Shown: positions 19,302 through 28,883, numbered from the stretch's first letter. The stretch: DNA of 64,000 nucleotides from a gamma proteobacterium NOR5-3 (GCA_000158155.1 DS999405.1:957623-1021622), one strand, 5' to 3'. Program-made: numbers and translations. The notes: generated by a model from the sequence alone, not told the origin.

Positions 19302-19329
19302 GCGGAGGCGCGCAGCCTCCGCCGTATTT
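19302..19329 (+). terminator. Rho-independent terminator after the DUF3313 gene
   Basis: A perfect 8-bp stem GCGGAGGC (19302-19309) / GCCTCCGC (19315-19322) with a 5-base loop, then CGTATTTTA. It lies between the convergent lipoprotein and lipA genes and may serve both directions, although the T run favours the plus strand. Confidence 0.75.
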
Positions 19330-19377
19330 TACGTTTTAGACGCTTTTATCCCAAGGCTCTGCCGAGTCAAAGCGAAA

Positions 19378-20367
19378 CTAGCTTAGACCTACGTTGTTCT
19401 TCTCCAACACCTGCTCTGCGCGATAGCTAGAGCGCACCAGCACACCGGAAACCACCTCCAAGAACCCCATGGAAAGTCCCCAATCACGATAGGTCGCGAA
19501 TTCTTCGGGCGTGACATAACGGTCAATGGGGTGATGATGGGCGGTGGGCTGCAGATACTGTCCAAAAGTCACGATATCCACCCGCGCCTTGCGGAGATCT
19601 TCCAGTGCCTCTCGAATTTCGTCTTCGGTCTCTCCCAGACCTAACATGAGCGATGTCTTGGTTAACACATCCGGACGATGGGCTTTTGCATGAGCCAGCA
19701 CCTCAAGGGTTTGCTCATAACCTGCCCGGGGATCGCGCACCGGGTGCGTGAGGCGCCGCACGGTCTCCACATTTTGCGCGAAGACCTCGATGCCGCTATC
19801 AACAACAGTTTCAACATCCGCGAGGTTGCCAAGAAAATCCGGCGTGAGCGCTTCTACCGCAGTTTGCGCGTTGACCTCCTTTACACGACGCACACAGGCG
19901 GCATAGTGCCCCGCCCCACCATCGGGTAAATCATCGCGATTTACGGAGGTTAGCACCACGTACTTAAGACCCATGAGCTGCACGGACCGCGCGGTGTTGT
20001 CGGCCTCTTCGGCATCCAACCAGCCTTTGGGGTTCCCGGTATTCACCGCACAAAAACGACAGGCTCGGGTGCAGACGTCGCCCATGAGCATGATCGTTGC
20101 CGTACCCGCACTCCAGCACTCACTCATGTTGGGGCACTTGGCCTCCTCGCACACCGTCGCCAGACGATGCTCATGAACGATGCTCTTTACCCGTTCATAG
20201 GTCTCACCACCGTGGATTTTCGCCCGCAACCACTTGGGCTTGGGCAAGCGCGAAGATCCACCGGCGCTGGCTTTAATGCCGTCCTTGATTACTGACATCC
20301 CGCGATCGTTGACGAACTTCTCGCCGCTGGACACGTCAACCACTGGTATACGACTGCTGCCGCTCAT
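19378..20367 (-). CDS. lipA: Lipoyl synthase (radical SAM)
   Basis: 329 residues. The enzyme inserts two sulfur atoms into octanoyl chains on carrier proteins to form lipoyl cofactor. Both iron-sulfur sites are present: the auxiliary cluster motif [12 protein letters not shown] and the radical SAM motif CTRACRFC. Other hallmarks are [15 protein letters not shown] and TSLMLGLGE. The first ~45 residues are a variable lead. lipB is not adjacent, and the neighbours are unrelated envelope genes, so this appears to be a stand-alone gene. Confidence 0.97.
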   Translation of the reverse strand: MSGSSRIPVVDVSSGEKFVNDRGMSVIKDGIKASAGGSSRLPKPKWLRAKIHGGETYERVKSIVHEHRLATVCEEAKCPNMSECWSAGTATIMLMGDVCTRACRFCAVNTGNPKGWLDAEEADNTARSVQLMGLKYVVLTSVNRDDLPDGGAGHYAACVRRVKEVNAQTAVEALTPDFLGNLADVETVVDSGIEVFAQNVETVRRLTHPVRDPRAGYEQTLEVLAHAKAHRPDVLTKTSLMLGLGETEDEIREALEDLRKARVDIVTFGQYLQPTAHHHPIDRYVTPEEFATYRDWGLSMGFLEVVSGVLVRSSYRAEQVLEKNNVGLS

Positions 20368-20458
20368 AAATATGTAACTCGTCCGTTCAAACTTGAATTA
20401 TAGCGTCGTCAGCACTGCCCGGGCGCAAGACCGCGATCCCGGACCAAACCACCAGGGA

Positions 20459-21046
20459 TCAGTCGCTGCACAAAAGACGCATTTTCACCGCTGCAAGCTC
20501 AGCCGCGTCTGCAGTCGTAGCATCTACCACCGCCTGCTTGGCGGCCTGACACTCACTGGCCTCCTCGATACTTTCATCGGCCAGGTCAGCTACTGCCCGC
20601 GCGTTGGACGATTCGCAGTAGCCATCACTGACGCGGCGCAGGTTCGCCGTCTCGCCCGCGCGCTCCACGGCCACACAGTCACCCACACGGATTTCCCGCT
20701 GATCAGTGACCACCTGCATTTCGCCGGCTGATCCGGTCAGGGCGACCTTGTAGACCATGCCTCGGGTATCACCTTGGGCGGCGCCTGCTACCGCACCACC
20801 GGCAACCGCACCGATGAGTGTGTTGCGCGCTTTTTTACTCGACTTTTTGCCTTTAGCCGAAGCAAGCCCCAGAGCACCCCCGACCACTGCGCCGCTGGGT
20901 ACCGCACCCGAGTTGAGATCGACCTGACTCCCGCCTGTAACAATTCCATACTGAACACTTATGGACTGCCCCGCCCGCTGTGCCTGCGCACCCTGCACAC
21001 TGAGAAAAATTGTAACAATTGACATGAAAAAAATATTGTAACGCAT
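20459..21046 (-). CDS. Exported glycine-zipper protein (SlyB-like)
   Basis: 195 residues. A signal peptide (ending VQGAQA) precedes two Gly/Ala-rich segments, SGAVVGGALGLASAKG and LIGAVAGGAVAGAAQG, that form the glycine-zipper hairpin seen in SlyB/Pcp-type envelope proteins. After it comes a small domain (VGDCVAVERAGETANLRRV) and a Cys-containing C-terminal segment. No lipobox is present. It may help maintain outer-membrane integrity, by family analogy only. It is followed by lipA and preceded by the MipA-type gene, all on the minus strand but with gaps of 91 and 21 bases. Confidence 0.7.
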   Translation of the reverse strand: MRYNIFFMSIVTIFLSVQGAQAQRAGQSISVQYGIVTGGSQVDLNSGAVPSGAVVGGALGLASAKGKKSSKKARNTLIGAVAGGAVAGAAQGDTRGMVYKVALTGSAGEMQVVTDQREIRVGDCVAVERAGETANLRRVSDGYCESSNARAVADLADESIEEASECQAAKQAVVDATTADAAELAAVKMRLLCSD

Positions 21047-21067
21047 TGTTTTAAGTACTTTTTTAAA

Positions 21068-22483
21068 CTAAAATTCCCACTCAAGATACAGCATATTAGC
21101 ATTAGATCCGCCATCTACATTTTTGTAGTAGTTGGAGCTGGCAAAGATGCCAGAGCGGTGGTGCACGTAAAATCCGGCAAACAGATCTCGGAGGCTATCA
21201 ACTCGCAACACATCCCCTACCGAAACATCCAAACTAAATTCAAGATAATGCAGTAAGTGGCTTTCTCGCCGGTTTTTCCGCGCGGCCTTTTCAATCTCCA
21301 GCGCCGGGATACGCCCCGCGTAGGACAAGCCGTTGGAAAAGCCCACCCGAGTCTGAACGCTGTCGGACCAGGGAAACTGTCTGAATAGCGCCTTGAAGGC
21401 GAAAACCCCCTCCCAAAAGTCACTCTGTAAATCGTTCTGAAAACGTCGCCCCAGACCCAACTGAAGCCAGCCCTCTATGGGCAGCGTGAGCATATTTTCA
21501 GTGAGCTGCCGACTCACAAAGGCACTGGCAAGGTGGGTATCGATATCCGCACAATTGATATCACCCTGCAGTATCTCCACAAACTTGGTCTCAGTCGTGC
21601 AGCCGTAAGCGAGCCTGACAGCGCTGGGGCGGGCATTGTTCGTCACAAAATTGTACTGACCGTCATGACTGACTGTTTTTTCACCACCGAATTCATAGCG
21701 ATATCCCACCTGAAAGCTGGTGCCACTGTCGTTGGCGACGATGGGGCTGTCGACCATATCCCCTGCGTAGGCCCGATAACTGATGTTTGCGTTAATTTGA
21801 TGGTGTTTCCACGCGGTGTATCTGCCGGCAAGCCCCACAGCCCAGAAACTGCCTGAGTCCAAGACATACGCGGGTCTGTTGTTGGTAACTTCGTCTTCGC
21901 GCACACCAAAGTAGTAATCCGCTTTGCCCGAGGACAGCCAGTTGTACTCGGCCCAGGGTTCAAGCTGCCAGTTACTTCCTCTAAGGACCTTCGCCCAACG
22001 TCCGCGCACTTCGCCACCGTCATGCACACCGTGGATATCCTGGCGGAGTTGGAGGCCAAAACGCCCAAAGTCGGTCTTTCTGGTCAGTTCAAGGCCGCCC
22101 TCTACCGTGTTTTTGCGCTCCATGCCTTTGAGCGCATCATTCGGGGGACGTACACCACCAGTTTCACTGAAGAAAGAGTGATCGTTGTAACCCTGTGTGA
22201 AGTAACTGGCGAACACATCGAGCTGCCACTTTTTATTGTCGATCGCATGCCAACCAAAGTCTGTGCTGTCGAGAAAGAACTGCTCGCCACTGTAGGTGAA
22301 CAGGGGAACGAGATCTGTGCTGTCGCGTTCATCTCCGGCATAAATCGTGTTTTCGAGAATATAGGCGAAACCAAAGGACCACTCGCCGCTGCGATCTTCC
22401 GGATCCAGCGTTCGCAGATCACCAAAGGACCAGGCCGTGCCCGGTAAAAGAACAACGAGCAGCTTTATCAGCCAGCGATTCAT
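21068..22483 (-). CDS. MipA/OmpV-like outer membrane protein
   Basis: 471 residues from the ATG at 22483, where a signal peptide (WLIKLLVVLLPGTAWS) begins; the longer frame reaching 22588 lacks family character. The mature protein shows alternating beta strands with aromatic girdles (GEWSFGFAYILENTIYAGDE, FQVGYRYEFGGEKTV) and ends LEWEF with a terminal Phe, the usual signal for beta-barrel insertion. The pattern fits MipA/OmpV barrels, though it is longer than the 250-300-residue E. coli MipA. Divergent from the lipoprotein gene at 22681. Whether it is a scaffold or a pore cannot be told. Confidence 0.72.
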   Translation of the reverse strand: MNRWLIKLLVVLLPGTAWSFGDLRTLDPEDRSGEWSFGFAYILENTIYAGDERDSTDLVPLFTYSGEQFFLDSTDFGWHAIDNKKWQLDVFASYFTQGYNDHSFFSETGGVRPPNDALKGMERKNTVEGGLELTRKTDFGRFGLQLRQDIHGVHDGGEVRGRWAKVLRGSNWQLEPWAEYNWLSSGKADYYFGVREDEVTNNRPAYVLDSGSFWAVGLAGRYTAWKHHQINANISYRAYAGDMVDSPIVANDSGTSFQVGYRYEFGGEKTVSHDGQYNFVTNNARPSAVRLAYGCTTETKFVEILQGDINCADIDTHLASAFVSRQLTENMLTLPIEGWLQLGLGRRFQNDLQSDFWEGVFAFKALFRQFPWSDSVQTRVGFSNGLSYAGRIPALEIEKAARKNRRESHLLHYLEFSLDVSVGDVLRVDSLRDLFAGFYVHHRSGIFASSNYYKNVDGGSNANMLYLEWEF

Positions 22484-22680
22484 GAAAAATCCGATATCAA
22501 AATTTGTGACCTCAAAACCTGCTTGCTTCGCTAAACAACGTGTCGTATACCGCCGTGACGATACCCGCTCACAAACGCAAATCCCCACCAGACCACTGCG
22601 CGGACCGTAATCCCGGCGATTATAAAGCGAAAGTCAGGCAATTAGCGGTATGCTTGTCGCATTTGTCGAGGAAACCACGC

Positions 22681-23349
22681 GTGTCACAGCATCCCCTTTT
22701 CCGTCTGCATGGTTTGCTGCGTGGTCGTCTGCGCCAGCTCATTGTTGCTACGTTTGTTACATTCATCGCTTCTTGCGCCAACAATTCCACTATTACCCGC
22801 TCTTATGTCGACCCGCTGCTGAGTAAACTCGACTTGCAGGGAGTACTGGTCATTGGCGTCGCCCAAAATCGCGAAAACCGCATAGTCTTCGAAAACATGT
22901 TTGTGAGGGCCCTTGCCGGACACGGCGTCAATGCCGTTGCTGCGCACACGCTTATCAGTAAAGATGAAGCCAACGCCGAGGAGGTGGTCGCCATTGCCAC
23001 AAAAAACAACCTCGATACGGTTCTAGTCACCCGGTACGTCGGTGCCGTATCCGAAGAAATCTATCACCCGGGCACCATCTATTACGGCATAACACCCATG
23101 TATGGCGCGAATTACTACGGCGGCTTTGGGGGTTACTACGGTCACGCCTACGAAGTTGCTTATCAGCAGCCGGTATGGACGACAAACACGACTCACGAGG
23201 TAATCGCGGATCTTTACGTTACCGAGACCAAAGAGCATATGTGGCAGGCCGTCTCCGACACCATACAGGCGGGATCAACCGACAAGCTACGTCACGATGT
23301 TATCGCTTCGCTGGTCGGCGATCTCAAAGCTCAGGGACTCCTTGATTGA
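22681..23349 (+). CDS. Putative lipoprotein of unknown function
   Basis: 222 residues from the GTG at 22681, chosen because GAGGAAA lies 6-7 bases before it and because the resulting N-terminus is a good lipoprotein signal (Arg-rich lead, hydrophobic core LIVATFVTFI, then ASC). The mature part has a Rossmann-like rhythm (GVLVIGVAQNRENRIVFENM, LDTVLVTRYVGAV) and a striking Tyr/Gly-rich loop (GANYYGGFGGYYGHAYE). Similar small lipoproteins are common in marine Gammaproteobacteria but have no known role. Its length, context and codon use are unremarkable. Confidence 0.7.
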   Translation: MSQHPLFRLHGLLRGRLRQLIVATFVTFIASCANNSTITRSYVDPLLSKLDLQGVLVIGVAQNRENRIVFENMFVRALAGHGVNAVAAHTLISKDEANAEEVVAIATKNNLDTVLVTRYVGAVSEEIYHPGTIYYGITPMYGANYYGGFGGYYGHAYEVAYQQPVWTTNTTHEVIADLYVTETKEHMWQAVSDTIQAGSTDKLRHDVIASLVGDLKAQGLLD

Positions 23350-23383
23350 CACCCTAAAGGGCCGAACAGGAATAGTGCAGGCA

Positions 23384-23418
23384 CAAAAAAAACCCGGGCG
23401 ATTTACCACCCGGGCTTA
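23384..23418 (-). terminator. Rho-independent terminator of the sulfatase gene
   Basis: Reading the minus strand, AGCCCGGG pairs with CCCGGGTT across a 10-base loop and is followed by a run of eight T (the A run at 23384-23392 on the plus strand). It sits between the convergent lipoprotein and sulfatase genes, about 20 bases after the sulfatase stop. Confidence 0.85.
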
Positions 23419-23438
23419 GATACACCAACTAGGCCAGC

Positions 23439-25013
23439 TTAGTTCTGAATAGACAAATCCATAAGAGCTTTGAGACTGCCCATAGCCTTTTGGCGCTCCA
23501 GCGTACCGTAGCCAATATTGCTTGCACTCAATGACCCCCCGGCCTGAAAGGGGAAGCCTTCAAGCGTTGCGAAGAACTTCTGTACAAAGCCCTGCGCCGG
23601 CACCATTAGCCACATATTGTCGGCATACCAACGCACGTACATACCGGATTCTGAATAGGCGCTTTCGAAAGGGTCAGCGCGCAGATTGGTAATAACAGGC
23701 CAGGCCGGTGTCTCTCGATAAGCTTCGTTAATGGGGCCGCGTTCAATGGCGAATGCAACCTTCCAGTCATCGACGCGAATAGCGTTGAGCATGCCACTGG
23801 CGGCAAAGTACATGATTTCTCTGCGCGGGCCTTTCTCTTCTTTACCTTCGAAGTACGGCTTGAAGTTGTAGCCATCAAGATGCACTCGGAACTTTTTGCC
23901 ATTCGCGCGCATGCCGCCCTTGGATGCCAGTTGCTCCTTCACATCAGGCACACCTGCCGCCGCCAATAGCGTAGGCATCCAATCTTCCTGACTCATGATG
24001 TCGTTGTAGATCGTTCCAGGCTTAATGGTGCCGGGCCACTTGACCATTTGAGGTACGCGCATACCTCCTTCCCAGGTTGTCCCCTTTTCGCCGCGATAGG
24101 GCGAGGCGCCGCCATCAGGCCAGGTGAATTTTTCTGCACCGTTATCGGTCGAGAAAATAACAATCGTGTTGTCGTCTACACCCAGGGTCTTTAGCTCCTC
24201 AAGAAAGCTTCCCACCATGTCGTCCAGTTCTGCCATACCATCGGCGTACAAACTGATACCCGTCTTACCTCTGTACTTTTCCTGAAGGTGCGTCCAGACG
24301 TGCATCCGCGTAAAGTTCATCCACACGAAAAAGGGCTTATCCTCATTCACCGCAGCCGCCATAAACTTTTTGGCAGCGCCGCCAAACTCACCGTCTACTG
24401 TCTCCATCCGCTTGCGTGTCAGGGGACCGGTATCTTCAATCTTTCCGTCGGCATAGGAATGCAGAACCCCGCGAGGACCAAACTTCTCGTGGAAGGCCGG
24501 ATCCTTGGGGTAGTAGTAGGTTTCTGGCTCTTCCTCGGCATTCAGGTGGTACAGGTTGCCAAAGAACTCGTCGAAACCGTGGTTGGTGGGTAAGTGCTTA
24601 TCCTGATCCCCCAAATGGTTTTTACCGAACTGCCCGGTCTTGTAGCCCTGCTCTTTGAGCAGATCAGCGATGGTCGGCGTCCAATCCGGAATACCGTGAT
24701 CACTCCCCGGCATACCAATGGTCAGCAAACCTGTTCTGAAAGGCTGTTGACCGAGAATAAAGGCGGATCGCCCCGCCGTGCAGGACTGCTGTGCGTACAT
24801 ATCGGTAAACAGCGCCCCCTCGTTTGCAATGGAGTCGATGTTGGGCGTTTGGTAACCCATGCCTCCCCGGTTGTAGGCGCTGGTGTTCCAAACACCGACG
24901 TCATCACCCCACAACACCAGAATGTTGGGCTTATCGGCTGCAACCGACCCAAAACTGAAAAGGCAACTCGCGGCTGCCAGGCTTGCTATTGCCAGATTTT
25001 TTAAATGAATCAT
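23439..25013 (-). CDS. Exported sulfatase (formylglycine-type)
   Basis: 524 residues with a signal peptide (about 1-26, ending SVAA). Sulfatase family S1 features are clear: PNILVLWGDDVGVWN (metal-binding Asp pair) at the mature N-terminus, the nucleophile motif C-T-A-G-R at residues 78-82, GKNHLGD, and STDNGAEKFTWPDGG. The catalytic Cys must be converted to formylglycine; the motif has Ala where Pro is usual (C-x-P-x-R), a tolerated variant. The residues around it (GGMGYQTPNIDSIANEGALF) are typical arylsulfatase. Likely periplasmic or secreted; the sulfate ester substrate is unknown. No sulfatase-maturating enzyme gene is seen in the window. Confidence 0.9.
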   Translation of the reverse strand: MIHLKNLAIASLAAASCLFSFGSVAADKPNILVLWGDDVGVWNTSAYNRGGMGYQTPNIDSIANEGALFTDMYAQQSCTAGRSAFILGQQPFRTGLLTIGMPGSDHGIPDWTPTIADLLKEQGYKTGQFGKNHLGDQDKHLPTNHGFDEFFGNLYHLNAEEEPETYYYPKDPAFHEKFGPRGVLHSYADGKIEDTGPLTRKRMETVDGEFGGAAKKFMAAAVNEDKPFFVWMNFTRMHVWTHLQEKYRGKTGISLYADGMAELDDMVGSFLEELKTLGVDDNTIVIFSTDNGAEKFTWPDGGASPYRGEKGTTWEGGMRVPQMVKWPGTIKPGTIYNDIMSQEDWMPTLLAAAGVPDVKEQLASKGGMRANGKKFRVHLDGYNFKPYFEGKEEKGPRREIMYFAASGMLNAIRVDDWKVAFAIERGPINEAYRETPAWPVITNLRADPFESAYSESGMYVRWYADNMWLMVPAQGFVQKFFATLEGFPFQAGGSLSASNIGYGTLERQKAMGSLKALMDLSIQN

Positions 25014-25088
25014 AAAAAGCGCTTTCTCTTTTCGTTAGCTGGATTGTTACTGAATACTTCTGCCCAAAATCAGATCGGCACAGACAGT

Positions 25089-26233
25089 TTAGTCCGCGAT
25101 GAGCGAACGTCCAATAATGAGCTTCATGACTTCGCTGGTACCCCCGTAAATCCGCTGAACCCGGGAATCAGCGAATGCCCGGGCCACAGGGTATTCCCAC
25201 ATAAAGCCGTAACCGCCATGCAGCTGTACGCATTCATCGACAATGCGACATTGAAGCTCAGAACCCAATAACTTGGCCTTTGAAGCAGTCACCGTGTCCA
25301 ACTCACCCTGCACAAGTAATTCGAGACAGCGGTCCATGAATACCTGGGCACTGGTTAGCTCCGTGTCCAGCTCAGCAAGCTTGAACTGCGTGTTTTGAAA
25401 GGTCGCGATAGGCTTTCCAAAGGCTTTGCGCTCTTTGACGTAATCAATGGTTTGCTGCAACACGGTGTGGGAAGCGGCCATAGCCATAATCCCGATCGAT
25501 AAACGCTCCTGGGGCAGCTCCTGCATGAGGTAAGCAAAGCCCTTGCCCTCCTCTCCCAGTAAATTTTCTTTTGGGACGCGCACATCGCTAAAAAACAGTT
25601 CCGAGGTGTCCTGCGCCTTCATGCCGACCTTATCCAGGTTTCTGCCTCTTTCAAATCCCACAGCATCGCCTTCTACAGTATCAGGCTGGTCCCTGCGGCG
25701 CCGGCGCCGGGGTCTGTTTTACACACCACAACAATCAAGTCAGCGTGCTGTCCGTTGGTAATAAAGGTCTTGGAGCCATTGATCACATAGTCGTCACCAT
25801 CGGCGATGGCCGTGGTGCGAATACCCTGTAAATCCGAACCCGTGCCGGGCTCTGTCATGGCAATCGCGGTCACGATGTCGCCTCTGACACAGGCGGCAAT
25901 GTAACGCTCTTTCTGTGCCGTGCTTCCGTAATTCATCAGATACGGTACGACGATATCGCTGTGCACACCCCAGCCCAGGCCCGTGCAGCCGGAACGGGAT
26001 ACCTCTTCGTCAATTACCGCGTTATAGCGAAAATCAGCCTCGGCACCACCGTATATCTCGGGCGCCTGAGGCACGAGATAACCCTGCGCACCCGCCTTGC
26101 GCCACAGTTCACGATCGACCTGCCCGTCTTTCTCCCATTGGGCATGGTACGGCATGACTTCTTCTTCAAGAAAGCGCCGCACACTGCTGCGAAACATTTC
26201 ATGCTCTTCTTCAAAGACGGTTCTGGGGATCAT
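25089..26233 (-). pseudogene. Acyl-CoA dehydrogenase, disrupted by a frameshift
   Basis: Two adjoining frames make one complete acyl-CoA dehydrogenase of about 380 residues. The N-terminal frame (ATG at 26233, GGAG upstream) carries AIAMTEPGTGSDLQGI and SKTFITNGQHADL and stops at 25673 after GAAGTSLIL. The second frame continues with VEGDAVGFERGRNLDKVGMKA and ends with HGGYGFMWEYPVARAFADSRVQRIYGGTSEV. Restoring a single base at about 25676 (CTG-GTA instead of C-TGTA) rejoins them with no missing residues. Apart from that base every FAD- and substrate-binding block looks intact. It could be a recent mutation, a sequencing error, or recoding. Known function: FAD-dependent desaturation of acyl-CoA thioesters. 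Confidence 0.85.
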
Positions 26234-26407
26234 GGGATTCAACTCCAGTATCTGTAATAGGCAATAAACGACGGCAAGACAGCGAAACAGCGAGCTGCAG
26301 CCTCACAGATAATAGAGGTCAAAGCACTGTAAATGCATTGATCCCAGCAGTCAGCGACACAGACCGTAAGTGACAGCTTGCGCTCAGTCAGCCTGTGCGG
26401 AGCTGCC

Positions 26408-27163
26408 TTAGGCGTGACCACCATCAACGGACAAAACCTGTCCGGTAATCCAGCGGGCCCGTTCAGAACACAGAAAGATCACAGCGTCCGCAATATCCTC
26501 GGCGCTACCGAGGCGGCGCAGGTGAATCGAGTTGAGGACCTGCTCCTGACGCGCGGCGCCAAAAGCGTCCCACTGTTTTTGCGTCGAGGGGTTGGACAGC
26601 ACAAAGCCCGGTGCAACGGAATTGACGGTTATACCCGCCGGGCCTAACTCCAATGCGAGCTGGCGGGTCAAACCCACCAAAGCATGCTTGGCCGCCGCAT
26701 AGGCCTGTATGCCCGTCAAACTGGGGCGCAAACCCGCACCAGAGGATATGGTCACGATGCGCCCCGCGCCCGTGGCTTTCATCAGCGGAGCGAAAGCCTG
26801 AGTACACCACATAGCAGCATCCACGTTGGCCGCAAATATCTGCTGCCAATCCGACTCACCCACATCCTCTAAAGCTCTGCCTACCTGCCCACGCACGCCG
26901 CCTGCTGCCGTTACCAGGCCATACACTGTACCCAGAGAATCAATAACCTCCTGACACAGCCGATGCGCATCATCAGCAGAGGAGAGATCTCCTGAGAAAC
27001 AACTCACGCCCGCCAATGAAGCCAAAGGAACGAGACCGTCGGCATCAATATCAATAGCCGCCACCTTTGCACCCTCGTCAACAAGGCCTCTAACAATTGC
27101 AGCGCCAATACCCTGAGCAGCCCCCGTCACGACGACTAGTTTGTTTTGCAGGTTTATACGCAT
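26408..27163 (-). CDS. Short-chain dehydrogenase/reductase
   Basis: 251 residues of the classical SDR family. The cofactor motif TGAAQGIG is at residues 14-21, the catalytic Ser in ISSGAGL and the Y-x-x-x-K motif in YAAAKHALVGL, and the C-terminus ends GQVLSVDGGHA. Asp after the second strand (AAIDIDADG) suggests NAD rather than NADP preference. It starts inside the last codons of the ketopantoate-reductase-like gene (10-base overlap) and so belongs to the operon that begins with the creatininase-like gene. Substrate unknown. Confidence 0.9.
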   Translation of the reverse strand: MRINLQNKLVVVTGAAQGIGAAIVRGLVDEGAKVAAIDIDADGLVPLASLAGVSCFSGDLSSADDAHRLCQEVIDSLGTVYGLVTAAGGVRGQVGRALEDVGESDWQQIFAANVDAAMWCTQAFAPLMKATGAGRIVTISSGAGLRPSLTGIQAYAAAKHALVGLTRQLALELGPAGITVNSVAPGFVLSNPSTQKQWDAFGAARQEQVLNSIHLRRLGSAEDIADAVIFLCSERARWITGQVLSVDGGHA

Positions 27164-28185
27164 AGGGGCAACATCTCATCCAGCAGTTCCATGGATTGGG
27201 CGCGACGACCCTCTTCGATGTCATGAATGAGCGAACAGAGCCCGGCGATCGCCGGAGTGGGGATTCCATGATGCTCGCCAATTGTTAGCATGATGCCCAT
27301 TTGCGCATCCACCTCGGTCTTGCGTTTGCGCACCGCCAGATCGCGATAAATACCGGAGTGCGTTTTGGCGGTGTTGCGATTGTGCGCCACCATCGCCGCG
27401 ATTGACTGTTCAATCCCTTCTCGGTCCTGGCGAATAAATGCCTGGGTATCAAAGCCGTTAAACCCCAGGGGCGTCACGCCCTCCGCTACGGCGAGGCGCA
27501 TCACCTCGCTGCCCAGGGCCCCATACACCGCCCGATGCGCCGGCGACGCCATGGCATCAGCCATAGACTCCGGCGTCAGAGCCGTGGCAAACAGTAAAGC
27601 GCCGTAGCCTAACTTGCCCCAGAGGTATCCCCATATGTTATCGGTCATTACCGCGTCTGGCTCCACCACCCTGAATAGCCCGTGCATATTGTTCAGACGC
27701 GGCGTCATGGTCCCATCGAGCTCGCCTAAAGCAACAGCGGCGCGGTTACCATAGAGAATGCGGCCGGGCTCCAGCCAGTCTGCGCCAAAATTCACAAAAC
27801 AACCCATGGTGCGTTCACTGCCGATACGCTCCGCAATGCGTTTTTCATTCAGGCCATTCTGTGCTGACACCACAAAACCGTCATCAGACAGGTGTTTAAT
27901 CAACTGATCCAAGGCGGCGTCTGTGTGATGGGCTTTTACCGCAAGAATCACCCGTCGAAACTTTCCCTGCAAGGTCTCGGGCGTGTCGGCGATGAGTGCC
28001 TGGCGAAACGTGTCAACGGGGCCCTCTATGGACAAACCCCCGCTGCGCATAGCGTCCACATGACTTTCAACGATATCGACCATATGTACAGCCTGACCGG
28101 CTCGCGCCAGATAGGCGCCAATGACCCCACCGATCGCGCCCGCTCCCCAGATGAGAATCGGCTCGCCGTCCGGAACCATTGTCAC
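27154..28185 (-). CDS. Ketopantoate reductase (PanE/ApbA) family oxidoreductase
   Basis: 343 residues. The nucleotide-binding start ILIWGAGAIGGVIGAYLARAG and the later AVKAHHTDAALDQL / SAQNGLNE blocks are typical of the 2-dehydropantoate 2-reductase family. The protein is longer than true PanE (about 300), and its placement in a catabolic operon suggests another 2-oxo- or 2-hydroxyacid substrate. The start is GTG at 28185 overlapping the previous stop codon (GTGA); an ATG two codons later is equally possible. Coupled with the creatininase-like and SDR genes. Confidence 0.85.
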   Translation of the reverse strand: MTMVPDGEPILIWGAGAIGGVIGAYLARAGQAVHMVDIVESHVDAMRSGGLSIEGPVDTFRQALIADTPETLQGKFRRVILAVKAHHTDAALDQLIKHLSDDGFVVSAQNGLNEKRIAERIGSERTMGCFVNFGADWLEPGRILYGNRAAVALGELDGTMTPRLNNMHGLFRVVEPDAVMTDNIWGYLWGKLGYGALLFATALTPESMADAMASPAHRAVYGALGSEVMRLAVAEGVTPLGFNGFDTQAFIRQDREGIEQSIAAMVAHNRNTAKTHSGIYRDLAVRKRKTEVDAQMGIMLTIGEHHGIPTPAIAGLCSLIHDIEEGRRAQSMELLDEMLPLCV

Positions 28186-28883
28186 TGCCAGTCGCCCTCT
28201 AACAGCTCCCGAGTCTCTGCGACGGCAACTTTCCAGATGTCATGCATGATCTCATCAGACTTTTGATACTCGCCGCCGTAGTTACCATCGCCGATCAGTG
28301 CCCTCACCTCCTGGGCATTGCTGTCTCTCAAGCGTTCAAAATCCACATAAGGTTTTTGTGCATCGGGCATTTCGCGACCCGGCAAACGCGTCCAGGGAAA
28401 ATTCTCCATCCATGAGGCGTGAGAAGCGATGGGATCTACGGCCTTCACCGCCGCCCAGGTCTTTGGCGCGCGCCACCAGTCATGAAAGCGACAGGCTGTG
28501 CCGGGGTTGTCGCTCACCCACTGTGCGCAGGCTGCCTGCACGGGACTGTTGCCACCATGTCCGTTGACAATCAACACCCGACGAAAGCCGTGCGTGTACA
28601 GGCTGTCCAACACTTCGCGTAGTACCAGTTCGTAGGTCGACATAGTGAGCGAGACCGTGCCGGGAAAGCCCATAAAATAGGGAGTCACGCCATAGGGAAC
28701 CGCAGGAAACACAGGCACGTCCAAAGGCGAAGCGGCATCAACGGCCATCTTCTCAGACAAAATGGAATCTACGGATAAGCTGAGGTAGGCATGTTGCTCG
28801 GTACTACCCAGGGGCAGCACGCAGCGATCATCGTGTTTGACGCGCTCTTCTATCTCAAACCAATTACTGTCACTAATTTTCAA
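28182..28883 (-). CDS. Creatininase-family amidohydrolase
   Basis: About 233 residues. The family hallmarks are LPLGSTEQHAYLSLSVDSI (metal-binding Glu and His, then Asp) and LIVNGHGGN, which supply ligands of the binuclear metal site. Creatininase-family enzymes open cyclic amides; other members act on formamides or ring ketones. The TTG at 28883 is preferred because TTTGGGGG sits at 5 bases distance; a TTG four codons earlier has no such site. No close call to creatinine is made: the neighbours (ketopantoate-reductase-like, SDR) suggest a ring-opening step in a catabolic route. Divergent from the cupin gene. Confidence 0.82.
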   Translation of the reverse strand: MKISDSNWFEIEERVKHDDRCVLPLGSTEQHAYLSLSVDSILSEKMAVDAASPLDVPVFPAVPYGVTPYFMGFPGTVSLTMSTYELVLREVLDSLYTHGFRRVLIVNGHGGNSPVQAACAQWVSDNPGTACRFHDWWRAPKTWAAVKAVDPIASHASWMENFPWTRLPGREMPDAQKPYVDFERLRDSNAQEVRALIGDGNYGGEYQKSDEIMHDIWKVAVAETRELLEGDWQ

